Below the pieces are notes generated by a model that saw nothing but the letters and a program-made list of their open reading frames with translations, was not told where the DNA came from and did no database searches. This document shows, in pieces, positions 36,929 to 45,334 of a stretch of 64,000 nt of DNA. Source of the DNA: Marinobacter sp. es.042. Its GTDB lineage: Bacteria > Pseudomonadota > Gammaproteobacteria > Pseudomonadales > Oleiphilaceae. A program made the translations under genes and the position numbers. How positions within the stretch are numbered: position 1 is the stretch's first letter; the number at the start of each line of letters is the position of its first letter. The stretch covers positions 2,232,001-2,296,000 of the forward strand of contig NZ_LT897781.1 of NCBI RefSeq assembly GCF_900188315.1. Direction: 5' to 3'.

Positions 36929-37393
36929 TTACTGCATGCCCTGACCTTGCCCCTGCTGCATCTGTTGTTGCATCTGACGACGCTGCTGCATTTGCTGTTG
37001 CATCTGCTGCATACGCTTGTCCAGCTCGTCGCGCTGCTCCTGGGTAAACACGCTGTCGACCTTCGCCTGCATCAGAGTGGACAGAGCCGCGATCTCGCCG
37101 GTCACATCGCCCAGCTCTTTGGCCTGCTCGCGAATAGCGGCTTCATCAAAGTCTGATTTGATCTCACCTTGCATCTGCTGCTGCAGCGCACGGGCTTCCT
37201 GACGGAGTTCACCGATTTCGCCCTGCATCTCGTCGATGATGGCACGGATTTCAGTTTGCTGATCTTCGGTCAGCCCCACCATCTGTGCCAGTTGATCCAC
37301 CTGATCCGGCTGGCCACTGGATTGCTGGGCCATGGCCGGGACCGAAAGGCTGAGGGCTACCAGGGCAGTACCGAACAGTTTTACAAGCTTCAT
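36929..37393 (-). CDS. Spy/CpxP-like periplasmic protein with Gln/Met-rich tail
   Basis: A 154-residue exported protein. The signal peptide is MKLVKLFGTALVALSLSVPAMA, cleaved near AMA-QQ. The mature part is helical and shows the LTxxQ signature (VGLTEDQQTEIRAIID) and a second one (VFTQEQRDELDKRM), as in Spy and CpxP proteins that act as periplasmic chaperones or sensors of envelope stress. The last 27 residues consist almost only of Gln, Met, Gly and Arg. ATG 37393 starts the signal peptide; a 20-residue upstream extension is rejected. It converges with the exporter gene across the NGGA element. The Met/Gln tail could bind metal ions, an inference. Confidence 0.8.
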   Translation of the reverse strand: MKLVKLFGTALVALSLSVPAMAQQSSGQPDQVDQLAQMVGLTEDQQTEIRAIIDEMQGEIGELRQEARALQQQMQGEIKSDFDEAAIREQAKELGDVTGEIAALSTLMQAKVDSVFTQEQRDELDKRMQQMQQQMQQRRQMQQQMQQGQGQGMQ

Positions 37394-37635
37394 AAATGTC
37401 TCCGATAAGGGGGTGGCCACAATCTGAATGCCACCGACATACATTGGTTTCATCGTTCAGGGACTACACCCTAAAACATACGCATACGGTTTTTCACCCC
37501 GATCAGCCCTCTTTTTGTACATACTTCTCAGTATCCCGGGCCAAAAGCCGCCACACACGGGGATTCAAACAAATGTGAAAGTTTGGTCATTCCCCTTCAT
37601 AATGGCGCCGTTTAACCACATCCGGAGCAGACAAG

Positions 37636-38505
37636 ATGGCCATTAACTGGTTTCCAGGGCACATGCACAAGGCCCGCAAGGAGATCAAAAAAGTCATGCC
37701 GCAGATGGATCTCATCATCGAAGTGGTTGACGCGCGTATTCCTTTCAGTAGCGAAAACCCGCTCGTGCCGGCCCTTCGTGGTGATACGCCACTGATCAAG
37801 GTATTGAACAAGCGCGACCTGGCGGATCCAGAAATTACCGAGCAATGGTTAGCCTGGCTCGAGAAAGAACGTGGGGTTCGCGCCATCACGCTTACCCACA
37901 ACCAGCGCAATGAGGCACTGTCCATCCTCAAGCTGGCGGAAGAGATGACGCCCGGTCACGATCGCCAGAAGAGCGCATTGCGGGTGATGATCCTGGGCAT
38001 TCCGAACGTCGGCAAGTCCACCCTGATCAACACACTGGCGGGACGACCTGCGGCCAAAACCGGGAACGAACCGGCAGTGACCAGGGCCCAGCAGGCTATC
38101 AAGTTGCCCAACAATATTCTGCTCTACGATACCCCTGGCTTCCTCTGGCCGAAACTGTCGCCCGAAGCCTGTGGTTACCGTCTGGCGGTTACCGGAGCGA
38201 TTCGAAGCGCGGTGCTGGATTTTGAGGATGTGGCCATGTTCGAGGCCGAGTACCTGCTGGAAGCCTACCCGGAGCTTGTGCGGGCCCGCTACGGCTTTGA
38301 GGAACTGCCGAAAGATGCCCTGGCGCTGATGGATGGCATTGCCGCGAAACGCCGATTTTTCGGGCGGGGCGGCGTTCCGGACCTGCACAAGGTCTCGGAG
38401 GTACTTCTCAACGAATTCCGGTCGGGCAAGCTGGGACGCATTTCCCTGGAAACCCCGGACATGGTCGAACGCGAAGCCCGGGCCGCCGAGGAGGCGGCAA
38501 ACTGA
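37636..38505 (+). CDS. ylqF: Ribosome biogenesis GTPase YlqF/RbgA
   Basis: A 289-residue circularly permuted GTPase, with the G4 motif (NKRDLAD) ahead of G1 ([14 protein letters not shown]) and G3 (DTPGF). It opens INWFPGHMHKARKEIKKVMPQMDLIIEVVDARIP, the family hallmark. RbgA matures the 50S subunit. The C-terminal domain (about 180-285) is helical and would contact RNA. ATG 37636 gives the standard N-terminus. The gene is divergent from the Spy-like gene by 242 bases; that gap shows no clear RNA gene or repeat. fabB follows after 121 bases. Confidence 0.93.
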   Translation: MAINWFPGHMHKARKEIKKVMPQMDLIIEVVDARIPFSSENPLVPALRGDTPLIKVLNKRDLADPEITEQWLAWLEKERGVRAITLTHNQRNEALSILKLAEEMTPGHDRQKSALRVMILGIPNVGKSTLINTLAGRPAAKTGNEPAVTRAQQAIKLPNNILLYDTPGFLWPKLSPEACGYRLAVTGAIRSAVLDFEDVAMFEAEYLLEAYPELVRARYGFEELPKDALALMDGIAAKRRFFGRGGVPDLHKVSEVLLNEFRSGKLGRISLETPDMVEREARAAEEAAN

Positions 38506-38590
38506 GCGCCTCCTGAGCTCCCCTTACCAAGGTCAAATATCGTATCCGGGCCAAAGCGCCTAGACTGTCAAATAACGTTATTGATCGCAG

Positions 38591-38611
38591 GATCGGCCAT
38601 TTCGGCCGGTC
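38591..38611 (+). promoter_or_regulatory. 5' leader hairpin before fabB
   Basis: The 8-bp stem GATCGGCC / GGCCGGTC (one G-U pair) with loop ATTTC ends three bases before the AAGGAGG ribosome site. It could affect translation initiation of fabB. No protein or small-molecule partner can be named. Confidence 0.4.
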
Positions 38612-38626
38612 GGTAAGGAGGAACTT

Positions 38627-39835
38627 ATGAGACGCGTCGTCGTCACCGGCATGGGCATTGTGTCCTGCCTCGGAAACTCACTGGACGAGGTCACCCAGAG
38701 CCTGAAGAATGGAAAATCAGGCATCCGCTTCAACGAAACCTACAAGGAAATGGGCTTCCGGAGCCAGATTGCAGGCTCGGTGGATGTGGACACATCCGTT
38801 ATCGACCGCAAAATCCGCCGGTTCATGGGTCCGTCCGCCATGTACAGTTTTCTGTCCATGGAGCAGGCCATCGCCCAGGCGGGGCTGACCGAAGACCTGA
38901 TCTCCAACGACCGCACCGGCCTGATCGCCGGCTCCGGCGGCGCTTCCTGCTCAAGCCAGGTAGAAGCTACCGACATCATGCGCGAGAAAGGCGTGAAGCG
39001 CATCGGGCCCTATATGGTCCCCCGCATCATGACCAGCACAGTGTCTGCCTGCCTGGCCACCGCCTACAAGATCCGTGGCGTGAACTACTCCATGTCTTCG
39101 GCCTGTGCCACCAGCGCCCACTGCATCGGCCACGCCATGGAGCAGATCCAGGCTGGCAAGCAGGACATCGTGTTCGCCGGCGGCGGTGAGGAAGAAGACT
39201 GGAGCCTGACCATGATGTTCGATGCCATGGGAGCGCTGTCCACCAAATACAACGATGCCCCTGAAACGGCTTCCCGCCCCTTCGATGCCGGCCGTGACGG
39301 TTTCGTGATTGCCGGCGGTGGCGGCATGATGGTGCTGGAAGAACTGGAACACGCGAAGAAACGCGGTGCCAACATCATTGCCGAGCTGACCGGCTACGGC
39401 GCCACCTCGGACGGCTATGACATGGTCGCGCCTTCCGGCGAAGGTGCCCAGCGCTGTATGAAGCAGGCGATGGCCACCATCCGGGGCAAGATTGACTACA
39501 TCAATGCCCACGGCACCAGCACCCCGGTTGGCGACGTTGCCGAGTTGGGCGCAGTGCGGGCCACCTTCGGTTCCGACATCCCGGCCATTTCCTCAACCAA
39601 ATCACTCTCTGGTCATTCGCTCGGCGCTGCGGGTGTTCAGGAGGCCATTTACTCGCTGCTCATGCTGCAGAACGGGTTCATTGCCGGCACCAAGAACCTG
39701 AACAATCCGGACGAGAAAATCAGCGATATCCCTATTGTAGGCCCTGAAGGTCGGGAAGCCTCGCTGAACACCGTGATGTCCAACAGTTTCGGATTTGGCG
39801 GAACCAACGCGTCCCTCGTATTCGAGAAGCTCTGA
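38627..39835 (+). CDS. fabB: Beta-ketoacyl-ACP synthase I
   Basis: A 402-residue condensing enzyme for fatty-acid elongation, needed for unsaturated fatty acids. The catalytic triad is visible: Cys in [16 protein letters not shown], His in [15 protein letters not shown], and His in [16 protein letters not shown]. It opens [22 protein letters not shown]. An ideal AAGGAGG site is 6 bases before the ATG at 38627. fabA, which often precedes fabB, is not here; the upstream gene is ylqF. A terminator follows 14 bases after the stop. Length and the MSSACATS active site favour FabB over FabF. Confidence 0.95.
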   Translation: MRRVVVTGMGIVSCLGNSLDEVTQSLKNGKSGIRFNETYKEMGFRSQIAGSVDVDTSVIDRKIRRFMGPSAMYSFLSMEQAIAQAGLTEDLISNDRTGLIAGSGGASCSSQVEATDIMREKGVKRIGPYMVPRIMTSTVSACLATAYKIRGVNYSMSSACATSAHCIGHAMEQIQAGKQDIVFAGGGEEEDWSLTMMFDAMGALSTKYNDAPETASRPFDAGRDGFVIAGGGGMMVLEELEHAKKRGANIIAELTGYGATSDGYDMVAPSGEGAQRCMKQAMATIRGKIDYINAHGTSTPVGDVAELGAVRATFGSDIPAISSTKSLSGHSLGAAGVQEAIYSLLMLQNGFIAGTKNLNNPDEKISDIPIVGPEGREASLNTVMSNSFGFGGTNASLVFEKL

Positions 39836-39848
39836 AACCGCGATGCAT

Positions 39849-39873
39849 AAGGGCCTGCGGGCCCTTATTTTTT
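39849..39873 (+). terminator. Intrinsic terminator of fabB
   Basis: The stem AAGGGCC / GGCCCTT with loop TGCG is followed by ATTTTTTT. It lies 13 bases after the fabB stop. Confidence 0.9.
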
Positions 39874-39941
39874 TACAATATATTCTAAGATCATTCAGCT
39901 TGATTATTGGCAAAGACGGCCATCCGTATTAAGGTACATAG

Positions 39942-39955
39942 TTGACATGGATCAA
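39942..39955 (+). promoter_or_regulatory. FNR/Anr box upstream of the FNR-type regulator
   Basis: TTGACATGGATCAA matches the FNR/Anr consensus (TTGAT, four bases, ATCAA) in 9 of 10 defined positions. It ends 19 bases before the regulator ATG, so it overlaps the likely promoter or start and would suit negative autoregulation, as known for fnr in E. coli. A second TTGAT half-site is at 39900. Confidence 0.75.
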
Positions 39956-39974
39956 ATCGGACGGCTTATCACGT

Positions 39975-40724
39975 ATGGCTCAAGCAATTCCGTTTCGTCA
40001 GGCATCTCCCCTCAAGGCACCCTGCCACCAGTGCAGTCTGAGCAACCTGTGCCTGCCCCTGGCAATTGAAGAAAATGACCTCGACCGGCTGGAAGACATT
40101 GTCCAGCAGGGGCGGATCTTCAACCGTGGTGAACACATCTTCGACCAGAGCACGCCCTACCGCTCCTGCTTTGCAGTGAAAAGCGGCTCCATCAAGACGT
40201 CGATCATTACCGAAAATGGCGAGGAACAGGTGACGGGCTTTTTCATGCCCGGGGAGCTGGTGGGCCTGGACAGCATTGGCAGTGAACATTATGCGTGCAC
40301 CGCCAAGGCGCTGGAACGGACCAGCGTGTGTGAATTTCCGATGGACAAGCTGGAAGAGCTGACCGGCAAACTGCCAGAACTCCAGCACCACATGTATCAC
40401 CTGATGAGCCAGGAGATCCAGAACAGCCATCAACTGGCCATGCTGCTGAGCAAGAACACCGCTGAAGAGCGGATTGCTGCACTGCTCTTGTCACTGTCCA
40501 GCCGATTCCAGCGCCGCCGTATGTCGCCGACCAACTTCAGTCTGCCCATGGCACGGAACGACATCGCAAACTTCCTGGGCCTAGCCGTTGAAACGGTAAG
40601 CCGGGTATTCACGCGCTTTCAGAATCAGGGCATCATCAAGGCCCGGGGCCGGGAAGTCGAACTTCTGGATATCGAAGCCCTGCAAATGGTCAGCCGGGAA
40701 TTCTCCCGCCAGTGCAATAACTGA
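39975..40724 (+). CDS. anr: FNR/Anr-type oxygen-sensing transcription regulator
   Basis: A 249-residue CRP/FNR regulator. Four cysteines for an oxygen-labile 4Fe-4S cluster are in place: C17, C20 and C26 in APCHQCSLSNLC, and C108 in SEHYACTAK. The cyclic-nucleotide-like sensor fold (about 35-155) is followed by a dimer helix and the helix-turn-helix RNDIANFLGLAVETVSRVF with the E-x2-SR DNA-contact motif of FNR. ATG 39975 gives the family N-terminus MAQAIPFRQA; an upstream TTG lies inside the FNR box and is rejected. An FNR box at 39942-39955 suggests autoregulation. A GC-rich hairpin (40738-40764) lies at the convergent border with the next gene. Confidence 0.93.
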   Translation: MAQAIPFRQASPLKAPCHQCSLSNLCLPLAIEENDLDRLEDIVQQGRIFNRGEHIFDQSTPYRSCFAVKSGSIKTSIITENGEEQVTGFFMPGELVGLDSIGSEHYACTAKALERTSVCEFPMDKLEELTGKLPELQHHMYHLMSQEIQNSHQLAMLLSKNTAEERIAALLLSLSSRFQRRRMSPTNFSLPMARNDIANFLGLAVETVSRVFTRFQNQGIIKARGREVELLDIEALQMVSREFSRQCNN

Positions 40725-40751
40725 GAAACTGCGTTTTGCCCGCCGTTGCCA

Positions 40752-41630
40752 CTAGCCGGCGGGCTCACTCTCCACTTCCCTGCCGTTTTTCTTTTTCAGC
40801 ATCGTCAGCTCATCCACCAGGCCAGAGCGCCAGGGCATCTGCTTGATGCCGAAGGTATTGCGGATCTTGGTGCAGATCAGCGTGGTATTGACCGGCTCAA
40901 GATGGCCCCACTCGGGCACCTCGTCCACCACCCGGATCCCTTCTGGAATGCCGGGCAGCCCGGCAATCGCCAGGCCCAGCTCGTACAGATTGATTTCCTC
41001 GGCACCGGCGTACTGATAGGTACCCCAGACCTCGGCCCCGCAATCAAGTTGCAGAACCACAGCCTCGATTACCCGGGCCAGATCACGGACCGATACGGGT
41101 TGCCCCCGGCATCGTCCGGGCAGTGACAGTATTTCGCCGGCAGCCGTACTGGCCTGCACCTTCCGGATGAACCGTGCCAGGCTCCAGCCGGTTCGCAGGA
41201 TAATATGCCGCGGCAACAGGGTCCGCAGGGCCTGCTCGCACTCCCATTGCCAGTTACCCAGCTCATTCACCGGCTGCCCCGGATTGGAAGTGATGTAACC
41301 GCTTTGCTTCCGGCCATCGAACACGTAGCAGGAGGACAGCTGGAGCAGTGCCATACCACGATCACGTGCAAACTCGGCCATGGCCACCGGCAGCGAGAAT
41401 GCCGCCATATGGACGCCCTCAGGATCATTCTCGGCGACCTCCGGATCGGCCATCCAGAGTGCGTTCACGATCAGGTCGGTATCTTCGGGAATCCAGTTTT
41501 CCAGTGCATCAAGATCGGCGTTGGAGGGGTCGCTGACAAGCAACGGGCTGACATGCAGGTGCGTTGCCCGCAAGCGCTCCAGCAAAACCTTCCCCAAAGG
41601 GCCGTAATCGTGAACAACAAGTACATGCAC
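40752..41630 (-). CDS. RmlD-like sugar-nucleotide reductase homologue lacking the catalytic Tyr/Lys
   Basis: A 292-residue short-chain dehydrogenase-like protein of the RmlD (dTDP-4-dehydrorhamnose reductase) family. The N-terminus MHVLVVHDYGPLGKVLLERL keeps a glycine-poor nucleotide fold, and LLQLSSCYVFDG and ILRTGWSLARF are typical. However the YGxxK catalytic segment reads L124-G-N-W-Q128, so the Tyr and Lys are replaced by Leu and Gln. No other dTDP-sugar genes are nearby. It may bind a nucleotide without catalysis. The start is GTG 41630, since a stop lies two codons upstream. It converges with anr and is divergent from the small helical protein gene. Confidence 0.75.
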   Translation of the reverse strand: MHVLVVHDYGPLGKVLLERLRATHLHVSPLLVSDPSNADLDALENWIPEDTDLIVNALWMADPEVAENDPEGVHMAAFSLPVAMAEFARDRGMALLQLSSCYVFDGRKQSGYITSNPGQPVNELGNWQWECEQALRTLLPRHIILRTGWSLARFIRKVQASTAAGEILSLPGRCRGQPVSVRDLARVIEAVVLQLDCGAEVWGTYQYAGAEEINLYELGLAIAGLPGIPEGIRVVDEVPEWGHLEPVNTTLICTKIRNTFGIKQMPWRSGLVDELTMLKKKNGREVESEPAG

Positions 41631-41779
41631 GAGGATTCAATGCCTCCTGGTATCACCTATGTGACGGTATTTCGGAACCGGTCTGGCCAATGGCTTATGG
41701 ATTCCGGCGCCTACACTGATGCAGTCTGAACTTAATGCTTTGCCATCTCTTTCAAGAGCATACAACAACAGGAACTGCC

Positions 41780-42136
41780 ATGCTGAAACAACAGAGCCAC
41801 ATTGTGGCGCCGATCCCCGATGAGTTGCGAACCCGGGCCCTTTACACCGTCGGCGAACTGCGCGAGCGGGGCAAGGCCGACAAGGAGGCCATCGACAAGC
41901 TCTTCAACCTGATTGTGGACATGACCGAAGAAGGTCTGGACTTCTTTTTCCTGGAGCCGCTTCGCCGCCTGCATGCCAGCAACATGATGATGGGCATGGC
42001 CAAAATGGGCATCAGCAGCATGCTCAAGGGCAGCAAGATGGTCGTGCACAAGGTACTTAAAAAGCTGGACGACCGCAGCCTCGCTGCCATTCTCGACTTT
42101 ATCGAGGAAATCATTCACGAACCGGAACCGGGCTGA
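41780..42136 (+). CDS. Small helical protein of unknown function
   Basis: A 118-residue soluble protein with no signal peptide. It looks all-helical: DELRTRALYTVGELRERGKADKEA, a central Met-rich hydrophobic stretch (HASNMMMGMAKMGISSMLKG) and an acidic C-terminus (DFIEEIIHEPEPG). The Met-rich part is amphipathic rather than a clear membrane helix. ATG 41780 has GGA seven bases upstream; a longer frame from 41735 adds residues without a family look. It is convergent with alr (17 bases between stops). I do not recognise the family. Confidence 0.6.
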   Translation: MLKQQSHIVAPIPDELRTRALYTVGELRERGKADKEAIDKLFNLIVDMTEEGLDFFFLEPLRRLHASNMMMGMAKMGISSMLKGSKMVVHKVLKKLDDRSLAAILDFIEEIIHEPEPG

Positions 42137-42153
42137 AAAAGCGCTCCACAACG

Positions 42154-43230
42154 CTACCGGTATTGCCGCGGTACCCGCCCGGTGATTCCGGTCATCAACT
42201 CGTAGGAGATGGTGCCGGCGCAGGCGGCTACCTCATCAACCCCCACGGTGCGACCCCAGAGTTCAACGCTGTCACCCTCCTTAGAATCGGGTGCATTGGT
42301 GAGGTCCACCGCCAGCATGTCCATGGATACCCGGCCAATCAGTCTGATCCGCTGGCCGTTGATCGCCGCAGGCGTATTAGTGCCGGCATGCCGGGGGTAG
42401 CCATCACCGTAACCGATCGCGACCATGCCCATCCGGGTGTCCCGATCGGCAACCCAGCCGGCCCCATAGCCAACGGACTCGCCCGCCGGCACCATCCGGG
42501 TGCTGATCAACGGCGCCTCAAGCGACATAACCGGCTCCAGGCCAAGCTCGGGACCGGTCGTGCCCACCATTGGTGAGCCGCCATACAACATGATTCCGGG
42601 GCGGCTCCAGTCAAACATCGGCTGGCCCGGTCGAAAATGGGCGGCCGAATTGGCAACGCTCTTCATTAAATCCGGGAACGAAGACGTGGCCTTTTCGAAC
42701 ACCGCAGTCTGCTGCGCCGTCATTGCGCTGTCGGGATCGTCGGCGCACGCAAAATGCGTGACGAACCCCAGGAGCTCTGTATCAGCGCTCATGGCCTGTA
42801 ACCGGCTCATCACCCCGGCCAGCTCGTCCGGATGAAAGCCGAGACGGTTCATACCGCTATTCACTTTTAGCCAGAAAGCGGGCCAATTCTCCAGGCGCTC
42901 CAGCCACGCCAGTTGCTGGAAACTGTGGAAAACCGGCTCAAAGCCATTCCGGGCGCATTCATCGATATCCGCTTCAGCATGGACACCCTGCAGCAGGACG
43001 ACCGGCTGTATCAGACCTGTTTCCCGAATGGCCCGCGCCTCTTCCAGGCAAGCCACTGCGTATTTTGGCGCCAGGCTATCCAGCGCCGAAGCCACCGGCC
43101 CGATGCCGTGGCCATAGCCATCGGCCTTCACCACGGCCATCACCCTGGCCCCGCCTGCCCGCCGCTGGGCGGTCTGGAAGTTCCGGCGCAAGGCGTCCAG
43201 ATCGATCCGGGCAATCGTACTGCGGGGCAT
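42154..43230 (-). CDS. alr: Alanine racemase
   Basis: A 358-residue PLP enzyme that makes D-alanine for peptidoglycan. The PLP lysine is in VMAVVKADGYGHG, and the barrel domain (about 1-235) is followed by a beta domain with GYGDGYPRHA and MLAVDLTNAP. The catalytic Tyr lies in SVGYGAGW. ATG 43230 overlaps the dnaB stop by one base (TGATG), so the gene is coupled to dnaB, as in Pseudomonas and E. coli. It is the last gene of the minus-strand run. Length fits Alr of E. coli (359). Confidence 0.95.
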   Translation of the reverse strand: MPRSTIARIDLDALRRNFQTAQRRAGGARVMAVVKADGYGHGIGPVASALDSLAPKYAVACLEEARAIRETGLIQPVVLLQGVHAEADIDECARNGFEPVFHSFQQLAWLERLENWPAFWLKVNSGMNRLGFHPDELAGVMSRLQAMSADTELLGFVTHFACADDPDSAMTAQQTAVFEKATSSFPDLMKSVANSAAHFRPGQPMFDWSRPGIMLYGGSPMVGTTGPELGLEPVMSLEAPLISTRMVPAGESVGYGAGWVADRDTRMGMVAIGYGDGYPRHAGTNTPAAINGQRIRLIGRVSMDMLAVDLTNAPDSKEGDSVELWGRTVGVDEVAACAGTISYELMTGITGRVPRQYR

Positions 43231-44636
43231 CAATACTCCCCGCCGTAGTCGCTGTAATCGCCGTGGGCCAGATCTTCGAATTTCGTGTACTTGCCGATAA
43301 ACGCAAGTCGGATAGTGCCGATGGGGCCGTTCCGCTGCTTACCAATAATGATCTCGGCAATGCCCTTGTCCGGAGTGTCCTCGTTGTAGACTTCATCCCG
43401 GTACACAAACATGATGACGTCGGCGTCCTGCTCGATGGCGCCGGATTCCCGCAAATCCGAGTTCACCGGGCGCTTGTTCGGCCGCTGCTCAAGACTCCGG
43501 TTAAGCTGGGACAGGGCCACCACCGGGCAACTCAACTCTTTGGCGATACCCTTCAGTGACCGGGAAATTTCCGAGATCTCAGCGGTCCGACCCTCGGTGT
43601 TGCCGGGCACCCGCATAAGCTGCAGGTAGTCGACCATGATCAGGCCAATCTTGCCGTCGTTTTCCCGGGCAATACGGCGCGCCCGGGAGCGCATCTCGGT
43701 GGGGCTCAGGCCCGGCGTATCGTCGATATAAAGCGGCTTGTCTTTCAGAAGGCTCACCGCCGACGTCAGCCGGGGCCAATCGTCTTCTTCCAGCTTGCCG
43801 CCGCGAACCTTGGTCTGGTCAATGCGCCCGAGCGACGAGAGCATACGCATGGCAAGGGCATCCGCAGGCATCTCCATACTGAACACCAGAACCGGCGTGC
43901 CGGTGCTGATCAGGGCGTTCTCGACAATATTCATCGCAAAGGTCGTCTTACCCATGGAGGGGCGACCCGCCACGATGATCAGGTCCGAGGGCTGCATGCC
44001 CGAGGTCTGCTCATCCAGATCCTTGAAGCCGGTGGTCAGGCCGGTGGTCTGCTCTCCCGACTCAAACAGTTCTTCAATCCGGCTCAGGGTCTTGGCCAGA
44101 ATGGGGTTGATGGCCTGCGGCCCGGACCCCTCCTTGACCCGCGCTTCGGCAATCTGGAAAACGCTGCGCTCAGCCTCATCCAGAATCTCATTGCTGTTTC
44201 GCCCGAGCGGATTAAAGGCCGAATCGGAAATCTTGCCGGACACCTCCACCAGCTGGCGCAGAATGGAGCGTTCGCGGACGATATCGGCGTAGGCACGGAT
44301 GTTGGCGGCACCCGGGGTTTTCTCGGCCAATTCGGCCAGATAGGACAAACCACCGGCATCTTCGATATCACCGGCCCGCTCCAGGAATTCGGCGAGGGTT
44401 ACCACATCCAGCGGCTCACTCTCACTGGCAAGGCGCTCCACAGCGCCAAAGATCAGCCGGTGGTCCTGTCGGTAAAAATCGGCGGCCGAAATCACCTCGG
44501 AGATCTCGTCAAACCGGCGATTGTCCAGCATCAGGCCGCCCAGGACTGCCTGCTCTGCTTCGACAGAATGAGGGGGAACCTTGATCCGGCTGGTTTCGAG
44601 ATCGGTACTCGCGGGCTTCAGATTGGGCTTGGCCAT
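43230..44636 (-). CDS. dnaB: Replicative DNA helicase DnaB
   Basis: A 468-residue hexameric 5'-3' helicase of the replication fork. The N-terminal helical domain (about 20-130) begins VPPHSVEAEQAVLGGLMLD; the RecA-like motor has Walker A in IVAGRPSMGKTTFAMN, Walker B in IGLIMVDYLQLM and the arginine finger region near SGAIEQDADVIMFVYRDE. No intein is inserted. ATG 44636 is chosen; a GTG two codons earlier is open. A strong hairpin separates it from rplI, so it probably has its own promoter in the 231-base gap. Length fits E. coli DnaB (471). Confidence 0.97.
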   Translation of the reverse strand: MAKPNLKPASTDLETSRIKVPPHSVEAEQAVLGGLMLDNRRFDEISEVISAADFYRQDHRLIFGAVERLASESEPLDVVTLAEFLERAGDIEDAGGLSYLAELAEKTPGAANIRAYADIVRERSILRQLVEVSGKISDSAFNPLGRNSNEILDEAERSVFQIAEARVKEGSGPQAINPILAKTLSRIEELFESGEQTTGLTTGFKDLDEQTSGMQPSDLIIVAGRPSMGKTTFAMNIVENALISTGTPVLVFSMEMPADALAMRMLSSLGRIDQTKVRGGKLEEDDWPRLTSAVSLLKDKPLYIDDTPGLSPTEMRSRARRIARENDGKIGLIMVDYLQLMRVPGNTEGRTAEISEISRSLKGIAKELSCPVVALSQLNRSLEQRPNKRPVNSDLRESGAIEQDADVIMFVYRDEVYNEDTPDKGIAEIIIGKQRNGPIGTIRLAFIGKYTKFEDLAHGDYSDYGGEY

Positions 44637-44736
44637 GAACACATCTTCAGTTGCACATCATAACCACGACAGTTTAAGCGACCTGCCGAAGCAATGGGAG
44701 GGGGTTACAGGGACTTAACAGCATACCAGAAAGCAA

Positions 44737-44771
44737 CAGGCCCGAAAGCCGCAAGATGCGGTTCGGGCCTG
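44737..44771 (-). terminator. Long hairpin between rplI and dnaB
   Basis: The 10-bp outer stem CAGGCCCGAA / TTCGGGCCTG contains a second stem (CCGCA / TGCGG). On the minus strand TTGCTTT follows. It lies about 100 bases after the rplI stop and likely ends the ribosomal-protein transcript. Confidence 0.75.
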
Positions 44772-44867
44772 TCAGGTTGGCCGGCACCAGCCTCCGGAGA
44801 GACAGTGGGGCCACCAGCGTATTACCAGAGCCGGGGCAACCCCGACACCGTTTCCGGAGAAAACGGC

Positions 44868-45314
44868 TTACTCGGCAACAACCGCCAGCTTGACGCTTAC
44901 TTCAACGTCGGAGTGCAGCTGAAGCTCGATCTCGTACTCGCCAGTCACCCGGATCGGGCCTTCCGGCAGACGAACTTCGCTCTTCTCTACTTCGGTACCA
45001 CCGGCAGTGATCGCGTCAGCGATGTCGCGCACACCGATAGAACCGAACAGCTTGCCTTCTTCACCGGCCTTGGAGCTGATGGTGAAAGCGGCACCCTCGA
45101 GGGCCTCGGCGCGGGCCTGGGCAGCAGACAGCTTCTCAGCAGCCGCTTTCTCAAGCTCGGCACGACGCTCTTCGAACGCCTTCAGGTTTGCTTCAGTGGC
45201 AGGTACAGCCTTGCCATAAGGAAGCAGGAAATTACGACCGTAACCGGCCTTAACCTTTACCTTGTCACCCAGGGAGCCAAGGTTTGCAACTTTCTCGAGC
45301 AGAATAACTTCCAT
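44868..45314 (-). CDS. rplI: 50S ribosomal protein L9
   Basis: A 148-residue L9. The N-terminal RNA-binding domain opens [19 protein letters not shown] and has the signature [13 protein letters not shown]; a long helix ([19 protein letters not shown]) connects to the C-terminal domain with [16 protein letters not shown]9 sits at the base of the L1 stalk. It ends the rpsF-rpsR-DUF2232-rplI group. Length is one residue short of E. coli L9 (149). Confidence 0.98.
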   Translation of the reverse strand: MEVILLEKVANLGSLGDKVKVKAGYGRNFLLPYGKAVPATEANLKAFEERRAELEKAAAEKLSAAQARAEALEGAAFTISSKAGEEGKLFGSIGVRDIADAITAGGTEVEKSEVRLPEGPIRVTGEYEIELQLHSDVEVSVKLAVVAE

Positions 45315-45334
45315 CTCGTTAACCTCTTCGTGCT

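Noticed and set aside
36929..37010. The CAG/CTG-type repetition in the Spy-like gene as a microsatellite or CRISPR-like array
   Set aside because: The repetition is irregular, in frame, and encodes a Gln/Met tail; there are no spacers or uniform units.
40738..40764. GC-rich hairpin between anr and the RmlD-like gene as a terminator
   Set aside because: It overlaps the end of the minus-strand gene and no T-run follows on either strand, so it is mentioned only under anr.
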